Positions 1 through 10,916 of a stretch of 64,000 nt of DNA are shown here, one piece after another. Within the stretch, counting starts at the first letter, position 1. Each line of letters begins with the position of its first letter. Under the pieces are notes generated by a model. The model did no database searches and was not told the origin of the DNA. It was given only the letters and a program-made list of their open reading frames with translations. The stretch is from Basidiobolus meristosporus CBS 931.73 (taxonomy: Eukaryota > Basidiobolomycota > Basidiobolomycetes > Basidiobolales > Basidiobolaceae), in NCBI GenBank assembly GCA_002104905.1, contig MCFE01000303.1, positions 1 to 64,000 of the forward strand. The letters are read 5' to 3'. The translations under genes and the position numbers were made by a program.

Positions 1-764
1 AAGATTTCACCTACCTTGGTGGCTTTCCCTTCCCTAGCCCTAACCCTTTTGCAGTAGTTGCAAAGCAGGTTGCTGTTGCCTTTGTAGGGTCTTGGGTACT
101 TCCTTTGTTGGTTATCATTGCTTATTAAAATATTTTCTTCTTCCTTCTTAATGGTACTTGATTTCCTTAATTCTTCATCCAGGAGCCTTCCATATACATA
201 ATTTAAGGTCAAATCTTCAGTTCTGGACTCTAGGGCTGATACAAGGCCCTGAAAGTTGTTTGTCAGGCTATTCAGGATGGTTACTATCACATCCTCATCA
301 GTAGTTGGTATGCCCACAGATATCATCTCATCCACCAGCAGGGTAATTCTGTTAATTAGATTTTTCATTTCTTCTCCTGGCAGTATCTTTGTAGTAGAGT
401 ATTTTTGTCTCAGATACATCTTCTTGGCAGCTGAACATGACTGGTAGGTGTCTTCTAATGCCTTCCAGGCATTCTTTGCTGATTTTGCTCTTGAGCATTG
501 AATTAGCAATTTGTCTTTAACATTGAGGCAAATGCAGTTAAAGGCACTTTGTTCTTTCTTCTGGTACTATGTGGCTTCCTCTCCCACATATTTAGGAGGG
601 GATTCTTCTCCCATGACAATATCCCAAAGGCCTCTTTCTTGTAGCAGCATCTTCATCTTCACCTTCCACACTTGGTAGTTGGATCTATCCAACTTTTCAG
701 CAGAGGGGAAAGTTCCAGTGATAGTGGTAGTAGACATGGTAGAGAGTGACAGCTTGGGGCTCAT
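1..764 (-). pseudogene. Ty1/copia gag fragment, broken
   Basis: The minus strand encodes the N-terminal part of a copia Gag polyprotein: a LDRSNYQVWKVKMKMLL block, which is the UBN2/DUF4219-type start of copia Gag, followed after an in-frame TAG (567-569) by about 180 more residues in the same frame that run off the window edge. The last part before position 1 holds the first half of what should be a CCHC zinc knuckle (CNYCK), but the rest does not match. There are two candidate starts: ATG at 764, which lies in the segment just inside the LTR that should hold the primer-binding site, and ATG at 737, which I judge more likely (protein starting MSTTTITGTF). The stop codon and damaged knuckle mark it as a dead copy. 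Protease, integrase and reverse transcriptase would lie to the left, outside the window. Confidence 0.8.
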
Positions 765-768
765 AGCC

Positions 769-1091
769 TGTTGTAAGAGTCTTGGAGATATTGGATGTGA
801 CTTGGGAGGAAAAGTAGATCATGTGGTTTTCACTTAATGATTTATTGAATGTAAAAGTAGTATTTATACTTTTACCTGGTCTTGGCATTACAAACACATA
901 GAATAGGCTAAGTAAGGTCCCAAGAGCATGTGTGCAAAGTTTGGAGCTGTTTGGACAACTTTGGGAAATTTCATGTTCTGGGTACCTGGTATTTTGGTGA
1001 AAATATTCCAAGTAAATCCCAAATATGAATTTGGTCAGTATTCTCTAGGATTTGAAGGTAATGCTCCAAGTGAACAAGTTAGGTGAATATT
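769..1091 (-). repeat. Copia LTR, truncated (copy A)
   Basis: Starts TGTTGTAAGAGTCTTGG and aligns by eye over its whole length with the solo LTR at 43,538-43,885 and with the degraded LTR at 2,054-2,385. It is the 5' LTR of the gag fragment to its left (minus-strand element). About 35 bases of the outer end, present in the solo LTR after the GGTGAATATTT block, are missing here; the similarity stops at about 1,091. Confidence 0.75.
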
Positions 1092-1729
1092 TCAGCTTCA
1101 GCTCCCAGCTGCCTCCTTCTACTCAAGCAGTCTGTCTTCCCTGTCCTGGAGCTTGGCTTACCACATCTCTCTCTTACTTCTAGAGGCTGCACTAAGCTTG
1201 GCAAGTTTGCAGTCTGGTACATTACCTCCTCAGTGCCTCATCTGCCTGAATGCCCCTACAGACATGCAATTCTTGGTGCTTTTGGCTTATGCCCTATAAG
1301 AACAGACTACTCTACCTTAGAACCAGATTATATCTCAGACTTCACCACTGCAACAACCCACTGATCAAGGCCTGGAAGAGAACACACCACACTACACCTG
1401 GTTCCTGCTGGAAAACTATACTTGGAGAACCTGATGTCAAGAGGTTTGCTCAATATATTCTGCAGTCAGAAAAACCCAAGCTGGCCTACCTGAAGTACTT
1501 GACAGACCTTTGGCAGCAATTTCTGAAACAGCACACTCCCTTTATGATGGATATCAATCCTTATCATATTCTTCTTATCTATATTGCTCACAAATCATTC
1601 TTACCCCTCTTGCTACCCCCCTTACCACTGAACAGTGTCTTGAGTACAGAAGAACTAGCATCTCTCCTTATTAACATACCTACAAATTCCCCTCAGTTAC
1701 ACACTCTTGTATCAAAGCTACAGCAGTAG
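1083..1729 (+). pseudogene. Unidentified broken ORF between two copia copies
   Basis: Two overlapping open frames (1,083-1,364 and 1,250-1,729) together look like one coding stretch with a frameshift near 1,300. The second frame gives about 120 residues with ordinary protein composition (rich in L, K, P; blocks such as KLAYLKYLTDLWQQFLKQH). I do not recognise a family. It starts just where the truncated LTR ends and stops just before the second copia copy, so it may be a filler from another transposon. Whether it was ever a gene is uncertain. Confidence 0.3.
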
Positions 1730-1757
1730 CACTGGCATCTTTGTTTCAACTGAAATA

Positions 1758-2053
1758 AAGATTTCACCTGTTGGTGACTGTCTCCCCCCTAACAATTTTT
1801 CATTGATACTCAGACAGACAAGTTTTGAGGTATTTTGCTCTTTCTTCTGACTTGTGAGGGCTTTTTCTTCTACAGCTTTAATAGGGCATTCTTCTTCTAT
1901 AGCAATAATTCAGAGACCTCTTTCCTGTAGCATGATCTTCATCCGCACCTTCCAAACTTAGCAGTTGGATCTATCCAACTTTTATCAATGGAAATCATTC
2001 TGGTAGTATGAGTAGTACACATTCCAGAGAGTGACAGCTCGGTGCTCATGGAC
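1758..2053 (-). pseudogene. Copia gag remnant with internal deletion (copy B)
   Basis: The stretch repeats two separate parts of the gag copy at 1-764: 1,758-1,795 matches the segment beginning at position 1 (AAGATTTCACCT...), and 1,796-2,053 matches roughly 515-768, including the reverse complement of the start region next to the LTR. The gag sequence between these is absent, so this is an internally deleted copy. Multiple stops and small indels leave no usable frame. Confidence 0.65.
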
Positions 2054-2385
2054 TATTATAAGGGTTCTGGCAATATTAGAAGTGATTGGGGGAACTAGTT
2101 TGTTATATGGACTGCTCTTGATGATTTATTTAATGTAAAAGTGATATTTACATTTTAACATGATATTGGCAAAGTAAACACGTACAATATGCCTAGGAAG
2201 GCCCCAAGAGCATGTGTGCAAAGTTTGGGCCATCGAACAGATTTGAGAATTTTCATATTTAGGGTACCTAGTATTGTGGTTAATATCCTAGGTGAATCAC
2301 AACAAAGAATAGCCATGATTCATAAGCTTTGATCCCAGTGACAAAGTTAGTGGAATATCCGGGGGTAATTGCAAATTTTATAACA
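2054..2385 (-). repeat. Copia LTR, degraded (copy B)
   Basis: Homologous along its length to the solo LTR at 43,538-43,885. The left terminus reads TATTATAAG where the other copies read TGTTGTAAG, and the right terminus TTATAACA against TTACAACA, so both ends carry G-to-A or C-to-T changes that destroy the TG...CA termini. Confidence 0.65.
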
Positions 2386-4254
2386 GAATGTGAATCAAGG
2401 CTGGTGTGTACGGCATAACTAACACACATAAAGAACAGAATTGCTTCAATTTGTATTACTAGAGAGCGTGTTCTCAATGGCCTACTGTATTGAACGTTAC
2501 GCCCGCCATTTTTAGATTGATATAACAACTTCTCATAATGACTCTTCAAGCAATGAACTATATTGTTAATTATTACTATAGGTCGACAAGCACAGCTACC
2601 TGATAAATGAACTGCGAGAACTGAGGTTTGTTTAAAGAATAATGATGATCATCTGTTGTTGAATTAATGCAAGCATGTGACTGTCACTCTAGGCAGTAAT
2701 GAAACGACTTTTCCAATAGAAGTGTCGGGATATGCACCTAGGCAACTGAATCGGGCGATATATGGGCCTTGCCAAGTCGAGGCCATCAACACCGAATTTA
2801 CGGAGCGAATCCCAAGCGCCACTTAGCTCACTTCACTGCATTATATGACATACATACAATCGTGCAGACAACAAAACTGCTTGTTTAATATTGCCGACAG
2901 TACATCAAATTGGCAGGTTTCTGTGGCAACAACTGATCCTGATACTCTACAGCCACCGTGGCTCAACCCATCCCTGGCGGCAATCCTGATGGCATGGGTT
3001 GGGGTAGAGGTATCCCACCCTCATCGAGGATTGTGAATGCTGAGAGTCGATCCATCATATTGGTTTCATGTGCCATCGAGTGGTATTGGTGTGTGCTCAG
3101 GGCAGGTCTTAAAGGGTTCGACACATCTGACGGATCGAACCACCCCATCATTACCTAAGGAAAGGTATCTGAATGTCCCTTTAGGAATCCACGCAACAGC
3201 GGTAATAATTCATAGATAGCTGCATATACTGCAGAAAAGTTCTTCATGCCGATGAAGAGAAGCCCCTATGCTATCCAGAACCTAACTTAGTTTTTAGAGC
3301 GTGCTTCCGCACTTTCCTACTGAACCAGTTTCGAGGGGCATGATTGAATAAGTACTCCTTTTGATATAAGGCTGCCACTTCAGCCTCGACATCGAGCACC
3401 TCATCATCGACGCATGCCCGATGGGAAGATCGGAGTTTTGCAAATTTATGAGCATTCAATGAGGCTGTTAATCATGATCCTTGGCTTTGAATAAAGAATG
3501 ATGTATCAGCAAAGGGGTGACTGATACTACAATCAGATAAATGTGTGAAGGTCATCGGGGCTTGCATAGGTGAACTTCGATTAATGTAGATTCACGTAAT
3601 TTAATTTGTTTTGCCAGCGCGCTCAAGGAATTGATCACGCTGATACCGAGAGTCACCGGCCCACTCATAGCCATCACTGCGGCTCCATCAGGTTGGATGG
3701 TTGAAATGTAGCTGTCTACTCATTCCATCTGGCATCGGCCATCGTAATTCGTGGCTAACCGCGATCTCGATTTGCAATCTATTACGATGAAGAATAACTG
3801 GATTCAATGAGACCTAATGAGGTATTTGATTCAACGCTTGATGACATGCGACATACCCTCTGATCGGATTTTTACTAGTCCTTGCGACGATTTCAAGCGC
3901 AATGTGTATTTTCTCCTCACCGGAATGGGAGCCTGATTGAGCGTAGTAGAAGCAACTATTATATTGGTGGAATGTTTTGGGTTTCTTTGTATTTGAATCG
4001 TTGTTTAATGTTTCCTTCCAAATCGAGATAGTTATTCCAGCGTTCAGTGATTCGGAAGCGTGCCCTCTATAAGAATCCTCCTCGCCCTCCAATTTACTCG
4101 CAAGTTAGAGCCAAGGCTTTACTTACTTTACGCCTGCTGAGATAGTTGTATAAATCAGTCATCAAATTCAGATCCTTAGCTTATTCGCTTGTACATTTGA
4201 TCATTTCGAGTCCCAGTAATAATTGCCCTACTTCCTTTTCACTTCGACCTGAGA
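2386..4254. other. Intergenic, no supported gene
   Basis: No frame here has recognisable protein similarity. A minus-strand frame at 3,271-3,459 (62 codons) and one at 3,814-4,092 (92 codons) have ordinary composition but no motif, no good start context and no partner exon that I can find. The last 150 bases should hold the promoter of the LON/RING gene. Confidence 0.5.
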
Positions 4255-5625
4255 ATGCTAGAACAGGCTTCAAAGCTGAGTTATCCAGCTGAATATCTGC
4301 TCATCCCGGACGATGCACTAAAGATTCTAGTCTGTTCTCACTGCACCGAGCCATTTAATCAACCAGTTACTCTAGATTGTGGGAATTCTCTTTGTTTGGC
4401 TTGTTTGTCGCAAATTCGCAATGACACTCAAAAGAACCCATGTGCCATCGCCACTTGCACAGCGAGTCACAACTATATGCGGGAGATTCACGTCGATGTG
4501 GTTTTGGCGGAACTAACTAAAATATGCCTTAACGAAGCTGAAAGCACAGTCCCCACCATTGAGGAATGTGATTATAATCAAAGCCTGCAAAACGAAGAGG
4601 GATACAGCGAGTGCCGCGCAGAGAGGGTGCCAGGTAGCCCCGGAGTCCCGAAGTTTACTGATCTGCTGTCAACAGAGATGGAGTGCCAAATCTGCTACCA
4701 AACCTTCTTTGAGCCCGTGACCACGATATGCGGACATACATTTTGTCTTGGGTGTTTGCAAAGAACATATGATCATCAGGATAAATGTCCGATGTGTAGA
4801 CACCAGTTAACCTATGATGAGGTTAGTCATCCTTGCATCAACCATACCCTTACCAAGATGTTGCATCTGTGTCTGCCTGACGTTATGATGGAGCGAAAAC
4901 GACAGCTTGACCTCGAAATTAGTCAGGCAACTGAGGAGGTTCCTCTGTTTGTTTGTTCGTTGGTATTCCCTGGGATGCCTTGTCATCTTCACATATTTGA
5001 GCCGAAGTATCGCCTGATGATTCGAAGGTGCATGGAATCCCGACTTCGTCAGTTTGGAATGCTACTTCCTGGGAAACATGGTAAACCTTTCGTAAACTAC
5101 GGCACAATGCTGAAGATAAAGTCTATTGAGTCTCTTCCGGACGGCAGATCAATAGTACAAACTGTTGGGTTGTACAGATTCAAGATCAAAGAACACTGGA
5201 ATAGAGATGGCTACTTTATCGGCAAAGTGGAGAGAATTGAAGACGACCCTTCTATGGAGAATACCACATCGGAGCCACCTTCTGTCGATTCCGAAAACTC
5301 ATCTTCTTTGCCCTCTTTGGTCGCGGAGGAATCACCCGCCTCGCCAGAAGAAATGGTTTCAATCGTTAAGGGGTTCATGAACTCGTTAAGAAATGGGTCT
5401 GCTCCATGGCTATTGCAGAGACTGGATAGCACGTATGGAGATATGCCCAACGAGCCGGAGGAATTTTCGTTTTGGGCGGCCAGTGTCATACCCATTGACG
5501 AATACGAAAAATACAAACTGCTTACCACCACAAGTACCAAACTTCGCCTACGTATGATAGTTCACTGGACTGAACTATTTAGAGAACAATGGTGGTTTTC
5601 CCGTGGGGGTTGTGCCACAATGTAA
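4255..5625 (+). CDS. LON peptidase N-terminal domain and RING finger protein (LONRF-like)
   Basis: A 456-residue protein without visible introns, starting at an ATG in clean context. It carries two RING-type zinc fingers: an N-terminal one at about residues 27-68 (C-x2-C...C-x3-L-C-x2-C...C-x4-C, lacking the usual His) and a canonical C3HC4 RING at about 144-181 (CQIC...CGHTFC..C...CPMC). After a linker, residues about 230-450 match the LON substrate-binding (N-terminal) domain, with the typical PLFVCSLVFPGMPCHLHIFEPKYR opening seen here as a V/F-P-G-M-P-x-HLHIFEP-x-Y pattern. Members of this family act as E3 ubiquitin ligases; the LON domain lacks the Lon ATPase and protease parts, so proteolysis is not expected. 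An acidic, Ser-rich insert (about 335-365) interrupts the LON domain. The length and double RING match the animal LONRF and fungal relatives. The gene converges with the next one. Confidence 0.9.
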   Translation: MLEQASKLSYPAEYLLIPDDALKILVCSHCTEPFNQPVTLDCGNSLCLACLSQIRNDTQKNPCAIATCTASHNYMREIHVDVVLAELTKICLNEAESTVPTIEECDYNQSLQNEEGYSECRAERVPGSPGVPKFTDLLSTEMECQICYQTFFEPVTTICGHTFCLGCLQRTYDHQDKCPMCRHQLTYDEVSHPCINHTLTKMLHLCLPDVMMERKRQLDLEISQATEEVPLFVCSLVFPGMPCHLHIFEPKYRLMIRRCMESRLRQFGMLLPGKHGKPFVNYGTMLKIKSIESLPDGRSIVQTVGLYRFKIKEHWNRDGYFIGKVERIEDDPSMENTTSEPPSVDSENSSSLPSLVAEESPASPEEMVSIVKGFMNSLRNGSAPWLLQRLDSTYGDMPNEPEEFSFWAASVIPIDEYEKYKLLTTTSTKLRLRMIVHWTELFREQWWFSRGGCATM

Positions 5626-6205
5626 TACCACTCGAAAACGTAATGTGCCTTCAAACGCAAGCATACGGCCAGCTACCTTTCTTTTGGAGGGTCCTTAAAC
5701 ACCATTATATATAATGTATATGTATATACTTCAATGTGAATCCTGAATTCTCTCCAAGCACCCATTCACCTCTACCCTTGTCTCCACTCATATTCTACTA
5801 ACATACATTCTACCCATTCAACAATCCATAATTGGCCAAAAAGCACCTGTGAGTTTGGAGCCCACACTAACATGATATATAAAGAGTTCGCATATACGCA
5901 CTCGTCAACCAGTAATTTATTGAACAGCGATGTTCTTATTGAATTAACTTCCATGGCAAAACAAACCAAGTGCTATGTCCAGCAATGGTAGGCAAGTAGA
6001 TTGTTTGCTATGCAACATGTAAACAATATCTGCTATAATTCAATCCGATATGAATGATCATAACATTGTATTTCGTCACTTTCGCACGGACGCCCAAACT
6101 CACTTCACTGACAACCAAAGACGAATTGCACCAATCTAACACTCCAACTAAATGTACACTAAAAGTCAAGCAGGTATTCTTTATCCAAACAAGTGAAGTC
6201 TAAGC
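5626..6205. other. Convergent 3' intergenic region
   Basis: Lies between the stop codons of two convergent genes. AT-rich with several possible polyadenylation signals on both strands, for example the TATATATAATGTATATG stretch near 5,705-5,722. No coding signal. Confidence 0.5.
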
Positions 6206-7954
6206 TTAGGATTCAGTTAAATGTAACATATCTAACGATTTGATGATTTTTTCCATCTCCTCTTTGACCACCTCTCGCTCCTGTTCACAATGATATGAAT
6301 CCCATTCTAAACTGGACGTTAGCTCAGGAGATAGTCGAGGCGATACTTGTGAAGAAACGGCTTGCGAGGTAGGATAATCATACACGGTTGTAGCTCTTGC
6401 CGAACATAGAGGCGTACTGCAACTCTGACTTTTGGATGAATAAGGACTTGGATTAACAGAGCTTCCTACAGGCTGACTGAGTATTCTGTGCAGTGCCAAA
6501 AATAGGTCCAAATATCTCGATAAATCCTGAGTGCTATGATGAATTTCCTGCGTAAGACACTGGTTTTCAACATGGGATCGTGAAAGAGCCATACGAAGGC
6601 TTTGCATCTCTTGGAGAAACAAAGAGCCTAGGTCTGACTCGTCATTGAGCGGATGAATATTGGGATGTCTCAGCTTTTCCTCTCTATTCAGTGGGGAGGC
6701 TGGCTCTGCTGCATCATTGTCTGATTTAAGACTGATAAGTTCCTCTTCCTTCCTCCTTAGCTCTTCAATTAGGCCATTCCTTTGTTCCGTCATTTCTTCC
6801 AACTCCAACTGATACATGACTCCATTCTCTTCAAGCTCAATGAGGACTTCCTTGATGGTGGAGAGTTCTTCTTGTGTTTGCCGTAAATCTTCCGCAATCA
6901 TATTAATGTTGATTTTCGCTGTCGCTGAATTTGAATGCTCCGCTGTGGGACCTGGCTCAGTCGGCAGAGGTGCATGCCCGTGTTCCTGCGCGTTCTCTTT
7001 TGGAAGCGAAGACTCCACTGAATTACTAAGATTATTTATGATACTACAAGCAGCCTTTGTTTCTTTACAATGCTTTTCGGAACCTGAATTACTGTCAATA
7101 CCCTCCTCAGGAGAACATATACTATTACACGACTTTCGACCCCCATAGAGTTCCAATTTTCGAAGTTGGCTAGTTAGCTCTTCATTTCTACTTTGGAGTG
7201 TGAGAATCCTATCAACCATCTCATGGCTTCCTTCGATCAGGTTCGTTACTTTGGAAACAAAACCATCGAGATTGAACTTGAACGATTTGGGGCTCGGGCT
7301 TTCTTCTGCTGACTTATTTTCCCCGTGGGAAGGAAAGAGGAAATCAGGAATCCGGAAGTATAAACTCTGCAACGATCTGGTAGTCTTCTCGTTTAGCTCT
7401 TGTAAGAAATCGATATCTTGTACGGCCTCAACGAGCTGATTTTGAAGGGCTTTGATTTGCCTCTTACTATCGTCCAACTCAGTGTTCATCTGGTCGAACT
7501 TCAAACCCTGAGAATCAAAACGCGCCATTTGCGTTTCGATTTCCTCTCGTCTATGCCGCTCTCTTTCGGCCTCTCGTCGGTATCGCTCCTTTTCAAGAAG
7601 TGCAGGCTGTAGTGTTTTCTGTACCAGACTTCTGATGTCTATCTCAGAAGTGGTACTCTTGTTGAAAAGCTCGTTTTCTAGATGCTCCGCCCGTAATCGA
7701 TATTTGGCCACTTCGTGACGTAGCCTCCTATTCTCTGCCAATTGCTGGTCAACGTGAAGCTCAGCGTCTTCATAAATTTCCAACTGATCATAAATGGATT
7801 TGGGTGAGAGTGACAAGATCGGAGAGGACTGGGAAGAACATAGTGAGGGTGATGAAGGAACCGAGGTTGCAGCCAGGTACCGATTAGCAGGCTTTGAAGA
7901 TCCAATTAGGGAAGCCTCGTGTATTGGTGTACTGTTTTTGCCAAAGTGAGCCAT
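6206..7954 (-). CDS. Long coiled-coil protein, unknown function
   Basis: The frame is open from 8,218, but residues upstream of the ATG at 7,954 lack any domain character and fall in a region that looks like 5' UTR; starting at MAHFGKNSTP gives 582 residues. A Ser-rich head (about 15-50) is followed by heptad-rich, strongly charged segments (about 55-125, 135-200, 255-285, 360-430) that predict parallel coiled coils, including a block rich in R and E (EKERYRREAERERHRREEIE). The C-terminal third is Ser/Pro-rich with a final short helix (EREVVKEEMEKIIKSLDML). The look is that of a cytoskeletal, spindle-pole or vesicle-adaptor scaffold, but I cannot tie it to a named family. There are no membrane segments and no catalytic motif. 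Single exon as far as I can see. Confidence 0.75.
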   Translation of the reverse strand: MAHFGKNSTPIHEASLIGSSKPANRYLAATSVPSSPSLCSSQSSPILSLSPKSIYDQLEIYEDAELHVDQQLAENRRLRHEVAKYRLRAEHLENELFNKSTTSEIDIRSLVQKTLQPALLEKERYRREAERERHRREEIETQMARFDSQGLKFDQMNTELDDSKRQIKALQNQLVEAVQDIDFLQELNEKTTRSLQSLYFRIPDFLFPSHGENKSAEESPSPKSFKFNLDGFVSKVTNLIEGSHEMVDRILTLQSRNEELTSQLRKLELYGGRKSCNSICSPEEGIDSNSGSEKHCKETKAACSIINNLSNSVESSLPKENAQEHGHAPLPTEPGPTAEHSNSATAKININMIAEDLRQTQEELSTIKEVLIELEENGVMYQLELEEMTEQRNGLIEELRRKEEELISLKSDNDAAEPASPLNREEKLRHPNIHPLNDESDLGSLFLQEMQSLRMALSRSHVENQCLTQEIHHSTQDLSRYLDLFLALHRILSQPVGSSVNPSPYSSKSQSCSTPLCSARATTVYDYPTSQAVSSQVSPRLSPELTSSLEWDSYHCEQEREVVKEEMEKIIKSLDMLHLTES

Positions 7955-9581
7955 TAGTGATACATCACTCAAGTATAAAGACGACGTAGTGAAAACAGTA
8001 AGCACAGAGAACTGGGTGAATTCTAATGAAGTGTGGGTGACCGTTGATATGATGTGCTGGTTTTGTCTTTCAAACACTTTTGCAATCCTCCGTTCTACTG
8101 GAAACGCTACAGTAACAGTGTATAGGTTGAAGGCCAACACACTGCTGTCGAAACAGCCTTTTAAATAGACGTACTCATGGCATGCTATGAAGAGATGATT
8201 AAAACTCTTAAACTGCAATCAATACTTAATTGTGCTCGGGAAGTGTATTGACCCATACAAATAACAAGTGTCGAAACAACCTCAATGTGCATTGTTAATA
8301 TTCCGCTAGAGGCGAAATATAAATGGAAATTTCCATATTCTGCGGGATCCAATCATCATTAATCCCAACATGAATGGCACTTTGAGATTTAGTCATGTTC
8401 GTCCTCAAGGATGTGATTCAAGAGCGCAAGATAATATGTTCTCCAGCGCCACCGACACCAACCGCCGCTTGCCATCGTCTGTAGCAAGTCGGCGCATGAT
8501 TGCCGTTCGGCATTAGTTTCAGATCTAAAGTGATTCGTACCACCAACGACAATTACACATAGAGAGAGATGCGACAATAGGCAAATGGAAGTTTCCTCTT
8601 GTGAAGATGCATGTATGGGAAGCGTTGGATATGGCCAGGCTGCGATCCCAAAAAATGTGCTGAAACGAACTGGCGCTTGAAGCATCGTCAACAATCACCA
8701 AGCGTCCAAGGAACCTTGGCCGTTGGGGTTCACGTGGACATTATATCCAGTTACCTAATTGGGGGATTTGGAGATATGCACCAATTAATGCTCTCGAATT
8801 AGCTAAATGACATTATGCGTCCCCGCAAACCCAGCTCGGATTGTAACTAACTAAAGGCTTCGAGAGCAGTACCTAGAACAGAGTAGCAGAAAGCAATCAC
8901 CGCGGCTCGCATGTACGACGGAGGCCCGCTATTTATTTAGCCCGACAAGGAAAGGCACTGGCTTCAGCCTGACAGCGACTGTCTCCACCTGAGCCTCGAA
9001 GTGTTACAGGCTCTGCCTCTGATGCCTGCCGCCAGCCACCACTGTGCCAGTAGTTTCAAACCGACCTGTACATAATAATCATAGCCGCCAAATGGGGTTG
9101 GTGTATGAAGCGCTCTAAAATTGGACCCGAATTCGCTTCATATGGAATCATATTAATTTTTCCATTGAATTACCCATCGCATATCAATAATAGATACTGT
9201 TCCTAGGCCCCATGAATCCTGACCAATGGCCCTCTATTCACAACAGACATGCGATTGTGCTGATGGCAATTTAAAACATTAAACAAGGTGCTCAATGCTA
9301 AATATGAATTGTAAGCCTTTGCTAAAGTAGTCATGTTTTGAGGCGTCAGATCAAAGGTTGAGCTCTGGTCGTAGATGATTGGGTGATGTCATGCATCAAA
9401 TCCGGGATGACCCAATGGCTGAGTCATGGCACAGGGTGATATATATTAATTTGTATCTTATCTGGCAAAATGCCGAAAAATCATCTAAATCCATCAGCCA
9501 TTAATCCTTAATTTCGTACCCTCTTTTCATCGTTATAATTCCGCCTCAACACGCAGCTCCACTTTGTCTTCACAATTCGGC
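7955..9581. other. Divergent intergenic region, no supported gene
   Basis: Lies between two divergently transcribed genes and must contain both promoters. A minus-strand frame at 8,389-8,694 (101 codons) contains a faint VIVVGGTNHF block that recalls the GTND motif of SGNH hydrolases, but nothing around it supports a gene. The TATATATTAATT stretch near 9,440 is a possible core-promoter element for the glycosyltransferase-like gene. Confidence 0.45.
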
Positions 9582-10916
9582 ATGTTTTTCCCCCTTCGAA
9601 AGATAGTTGTGGTGCTGGGCACTTTTTTTGGTTTCTACCTGCTGCTGAAGATAGCCTCTCCTTTTCAATCACAGTCCAGTAAAGTACCAACCCTGTACAA
9701 GCTACGGGTCAAACCTGATGAGAAATTCGTAACTTACCTATCCCACAGTGGATTCCATAACCAGAGAATCGAGCTAGAGAACGCTCTCTTCTTGGCCAAG
9801 AAGCTCAATCGTTCTCTCTTGCTTCCTCCCGCAATGCTCGGCCCTCCTTTGCCCTGGAGACCGTTTAACGTGTTGCATGACTGGCTGCTCTCGAAGACCA
9901 AGAAGGGTCTGGACCACTGTAAGAAACTCAGTTTACGTGAGCTCCCTCTGGAATGTGCCGGGTACGAAACCTGGTCGAAGCTTCCGTGGACGTATTTCTT
10001 CGACCTGAATCCCTTGCTACGCGAGGTCCGGATATATCAGCGAGAGGAGTTTGATTACGACGAACTACAACAGTTTGGCATCCATTCCTTCGATGATATC
10101 CATTACATCAAAGACCAATCTACATATGATTACATGATCCTGGACCAGAAGAATGATACAATCCCTCTGAAGAACTACAATCGTCAGATTACAATTGACG
10201 AGCTGGGTAAGATTGATGCCAAGTTGCTCTACTTTGGGTCGATCTTCGGCACCACCCGAGTTCAAGCCACCACCCCGAAGACCAAGCAGGAATTCAACGG
10301 GCTTAGAGACCGCATTATCTACAATACCGAGCCTGTGTTGAGCGTTACTAAGAAGATTGTCAAGAAGCTAGGAGGATCCGAAAACTTCTACGGCATCCAT
10401 CTACGCACATCTGATTATTTCTTTGCTGAGAATTTGGAGGAGAATGTGGGGGTTACGGTTGATAATATGCAACAGGCCCTATCAGCTCGCGCCAAGAACA
10501 AGTACTACCCGGACCCCAAACCATCGGAAGTTACAACTTACGATCCCAGGGCCCCGCCCACGCTTAAAGAATGCCTGAACAGACCTCGCCATGTATCCTT
10601 CGCCTCCCCCATCATATATTTGGCAACCGATGCCCGTAACATTCGCCAGTCCAAAGTAATCCGCCCACTCTTGACTGCTTTCCCGTGCACCTTTATTCTG
10701 GATGATTTCAAATCCGATCTATTTGAACTCTCTCACCAAAGAAATCCGCAGGACGAAATTGTACTCACCCCACACTTGATACCTATGGTAGACGCAACCG
10801 TAGCTTCCAGAGGGAAGTTCTTTGTTGGCACCCCCAAATCCACCTTCTCGAAGTACACCCGACGTCTCCACAATGTTTACTTTGGCAGGGAAGATCCCAT
10901 CAAGTTTTTGGTCTAG
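9582..10916 (+). CDS. Type II membrane glycosyltransferase-like protein (fungal O-fucosyltransferase-like family)
   Basis: A 444-residue protein starting at ATG 9,582 (MFFPLRKIVV); the frame is open a few codons upstream but has no earlier ATG. One N-terminal hydrophobic segment at about 8-24 after a short basic tail predicts a type II Golgi membrane protein. The luminal part opens with the pattern YLSHSGFHNQRIELENALFLA, then LNRSLLLPPAMLG, which is the hallmark of a widespread fungal family annotated as O-fucosyltransferase-like: H-N-Q-R contacts the nucleotide sugar in related GT65/GT68 enzymes. A GIHLRTSDYF block (about residue 270) corresponds to the HxRxxD loop of GDP-fucose transferases, and a C-terminal VASRGKFFVGTPKSTFS block (about 405-420) is the conserved end of the fold. 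The donor and acceptor are unknown; protein or cell-wall glycan modification is an inference. Confidence 0.8.
   Translation: MFFPLRKIVVVLGTFFGFYLLLKIASPFQSQSSKVPTLYKLRVKPDEKFVTYLSHSGFHNQRIELENALFLAKKLNRSLLLPPAMLGPPLPWRPFNVLHDWLLSKTKKGLDHCKKLSLRELPLECAGYETWSKLPWTYFFDLNPLLREVRIYQREEFDYDELQQFGIHSFDDIHYIKDQSTYDYMILDQKNDTIPLKNYNRQITIDELGKIDAKLLYFGSIFGTTRVQATTPKTKQEFNGLRDRIIYNTEPVLSVTKKIVKKLGGSENFYGIHLRTSDYFFAENLEENVGVTVDNMQQALSARAKNKYYPDPKPSEVTTYDPRAPPTLKECLNRPRHVSFASPIIYLATDARNIRQSKVIRPLLTAFPCTFILDDFKSDLFELSHQRNPQDEIVLTPHLIPMVDATVASRGKFFVGTPKSTFSKYTRRLHNVYFGREDPIKFLV

Noticed and set aside
3814-4092. 92-codon minus-strand ORF upstream of the LON/RING gene
   Set aside because: No motif, starts inside the likely promoter of the neighbour and has no conserved look.
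8389-8694. 101-codon minus-strand ORF with a GTN-like block
   Set aside because: No catalytic Ser block, no His-Asp end and no adjoining exons; likely chance.
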